Origin: Methyloceanibacter stevinii
Lineage (GTDB): Bacteria; Pseudomonadota; Alphaproteobacteria; Rhizobiales; Methyloligellaceae
Reading direction: 5' to 3'
Assembly (NCBI RefSeq): GCF_001723355.1
Contig: NZ_LPWE01000013.1
Span: 372,001-436,000, forward strand
Length of the DNA stretch: 64,000 nt
Below are positions 63,117 through 64,000 of the stretch, piece by piece (the stretch's first letter is position 1; every line of letters begins with the position of its first letter). A program made the position numbers and the translations under genes. Below the pieces are notes generated by a model, which did no database searches, had not been told where the DNA came from, and saw only the letters and a program-made list of their open reading frames with translations.

Positions 63117-64000
63117 ATGGCGGATATTCAGGACACCGTCCGGCCGCGGAATTTGTGCAGCGTCGGACACCTCTTGCGACTTATCTCCGGAAGGCTTGCC
63201 CCTGGGTTGGGGGTGGCGCTCGGGGTGACATGCGCTGTGGCCGTGCTGCCGGCACCCGCCTTCTCCCAGGACATCGGCTTAAGGCGCGGCGAGGCCTCGT
63301 TGACCGCAGGTCAATTCACCGACGCGGCACGGCAGCTTTCGGCGACGGTCAACGATCCGGACGCCACCATCAATCAAGTGTCCAGAGCCCTCTATCTGCG
63401 CGGCATCGCCTACCGGCGGGCCGGCTATCCGGGGCAGGCCGCAGCCGATCTCGGGGCGGCTCTGTGGCTCGGACTGCCGTCCTCCGACAAGGCGCGCGCG
63501 TACGTGAACAAAGGCCTTGCCTACCAGGCGGCCGGGATGGAGAGCCAGGGCGCGTCCGCGATGGCGCAGGCCCGGCGTTACTCCAGTGCCAGCACCGTGC
63601 AGAAGCTCATCTCCCAGGACGGCGGCGTCGGTCCCGTGGCGAGTGGGGGGGTTGCAAGCTTCATCCCCAGCGTTCCCAGCGTGCCTAGCCCAGGCGAGGT
63701 GTGGGAAAAGGTGGTCCCGAGTTTCGGCGCGCCGAAGACGGCGGCCCAGCCCGAAGGCGAAGCGGCCCCGGCTGAGAACACCAGCGTTTGGGACAAGATC
63801 GTCCCGAGCTTCGGGTCCCCCAATGCAGCAACACAGAGCGCAACGGCGCCGGCAGGCGAGGGCGCTTCGGCCGCCGCTCCCCAGGCGGCCCCGACCTCGG
63901 GCTGGGATGCCTCGGTGAGCGAAGGATCGGGCGGGAATGCCGTCTCGCGTTGGTGGGGCTCGGTGGCGGGCGGCGGTGCGCCTGCCGCGCAGACAGCGCC
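63117..64000 (+). CDS. Exported TPR protein with repeated WxxxVPSFG motif (3' truncated)
   Basis: The frame from ATG 63117 is open to the window end. It has an Ala/Leu/Val-rich signal-like span, a tetratricopeptide region (RGEASLTAGQFTDAARQL, YLRGIAYRRAGYPGQAAADL, YVNKGLAYQAAGMESQGASAM) and then an Ala/Pro-rich tail holding two repeats VWEKVVPSFGAP and VWDKIVPSFGSP and a later WDASVSEG. A SPOR or TPR role in cell-wall work is likely but the end is missing. Confidence 0.75.
   Translation, partial: MADIQDTVRPRNLCSVGHLLRLISGRLAPGLGVALGVTCAVAVLPAPAFSQDIGLRRGEASLTAGQFTDAARQLSATVNDPDATINQVSRALYLRGIAYRRAGYPGQAAADLGAALWLGLPSSDKARAYVNKGLAYQAAGMESQGASAMAQARRYSSASTVQKLISQDGGVGPVASGGVASFIPSVPSVPSPGEVWEKVVPSFGAPKTAAQPEGEAAPAENTSVWDKIVPSFGSPNAATQSATAPAGEGASAAAPQAAPTSGWDASVSEGSGGNAVSRWWGSVAGGGAPAAQTA

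Overview
The window is high-GC, gene-dense bacterial chromosome that reads as an alphaproteobacterium of the order Hyphomicrobiales (Rhizobiales). The order is inferred from gene content and order: serS-surE-pcm-nlpD, yajC-secD-secF, a UPF0314/DUF2585 protein, a folate-type TrmFO, SleB-type and YkuD-type wall enzymes and a Crp/Fnr regulator with FNR-type boxes. A methylotroph-like relative such as Hyphomicrobium or Methyloceanibacter is possible, but the genus cannot be fixed from sequence alone. No plasmid, prophage, insertion sequence or CRISPR array was seen.

Layout. 0-9.4 kb is a housekeeping block: the end of serS, surE, pcm, a degenerate-LytM NlpD, a DUF815 ATPase, the yajC-secD-secF translocation genes, a squalene/phytoene-synthase-like protein and trmFO. 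9.6-28 kb is rich in envelope and stress genes: an ion channel with a zinc ribbon, an aspartyl hydroxylase-like protein, a YpsA-like protein, GlsB-like and glycine-zipper membrane proteins, SleB hydrolase, MgtE, MscS, an HdeA-like protein, an HlyD-type protein, an L,D-transpeptidase, a PAS-GGDEF-EAL protein and many very small secreted or membrane proteins. 28-32 kb is the accessory part: an amidohydrolase, about 1 kb of palindromes and repeats, and an HD-phosphohydrolase/YwgA-Panacea-like gene pair with lower GC and its own palindromic operator candidate. 32-50 kb returns to core genes: uvrA, a PIF1-like helicase, DUF2585, MAPEG, ssb, a bacterioferritin-like protein, gyrA, a Crp/Fnr regulator facing ompW across FNR-type boxes, coaD, two cyclophilins, a DMT transporter, queA and tgt. 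50-64 kb holds a small DHFR-like protein, small membrane proteins, tRNA-Lys, a DUF3311/SLC5 symporter pair, a zinc metallopeptidase, a periplasmic binding protein, a SPOR-like protein, glmU, glmS and the start of a TPR protein.

How the genes work together. Several genes serve the peptidoglycan and envelope: nlpD, sleB, the YkuD transpeptidase, the SPOR-like protein, glmS and glmU (UDP-GlcNAc supply), MscS, the HdeA-like protein and OmpW. queA-tgt make queuosine in tRNA, surE-pcm deal with damage and stress, and uvrA with the helicase and ssb deal with DNA.

Main caution. About ten otherwise normal genes are broken by single G/C or GC-dinucleotide losses (yajC twice, mgtE, frnE-like, the GGDEF-EAL gene, the HD gene, a cyclophilin, ppiB/DMT, the SLC5 gene and the SPOR-like gene). 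In each case restoring the lost base rejoins a conserved protein. The uniform pattern suggests assembly or sequencing error rather than real gene decay.
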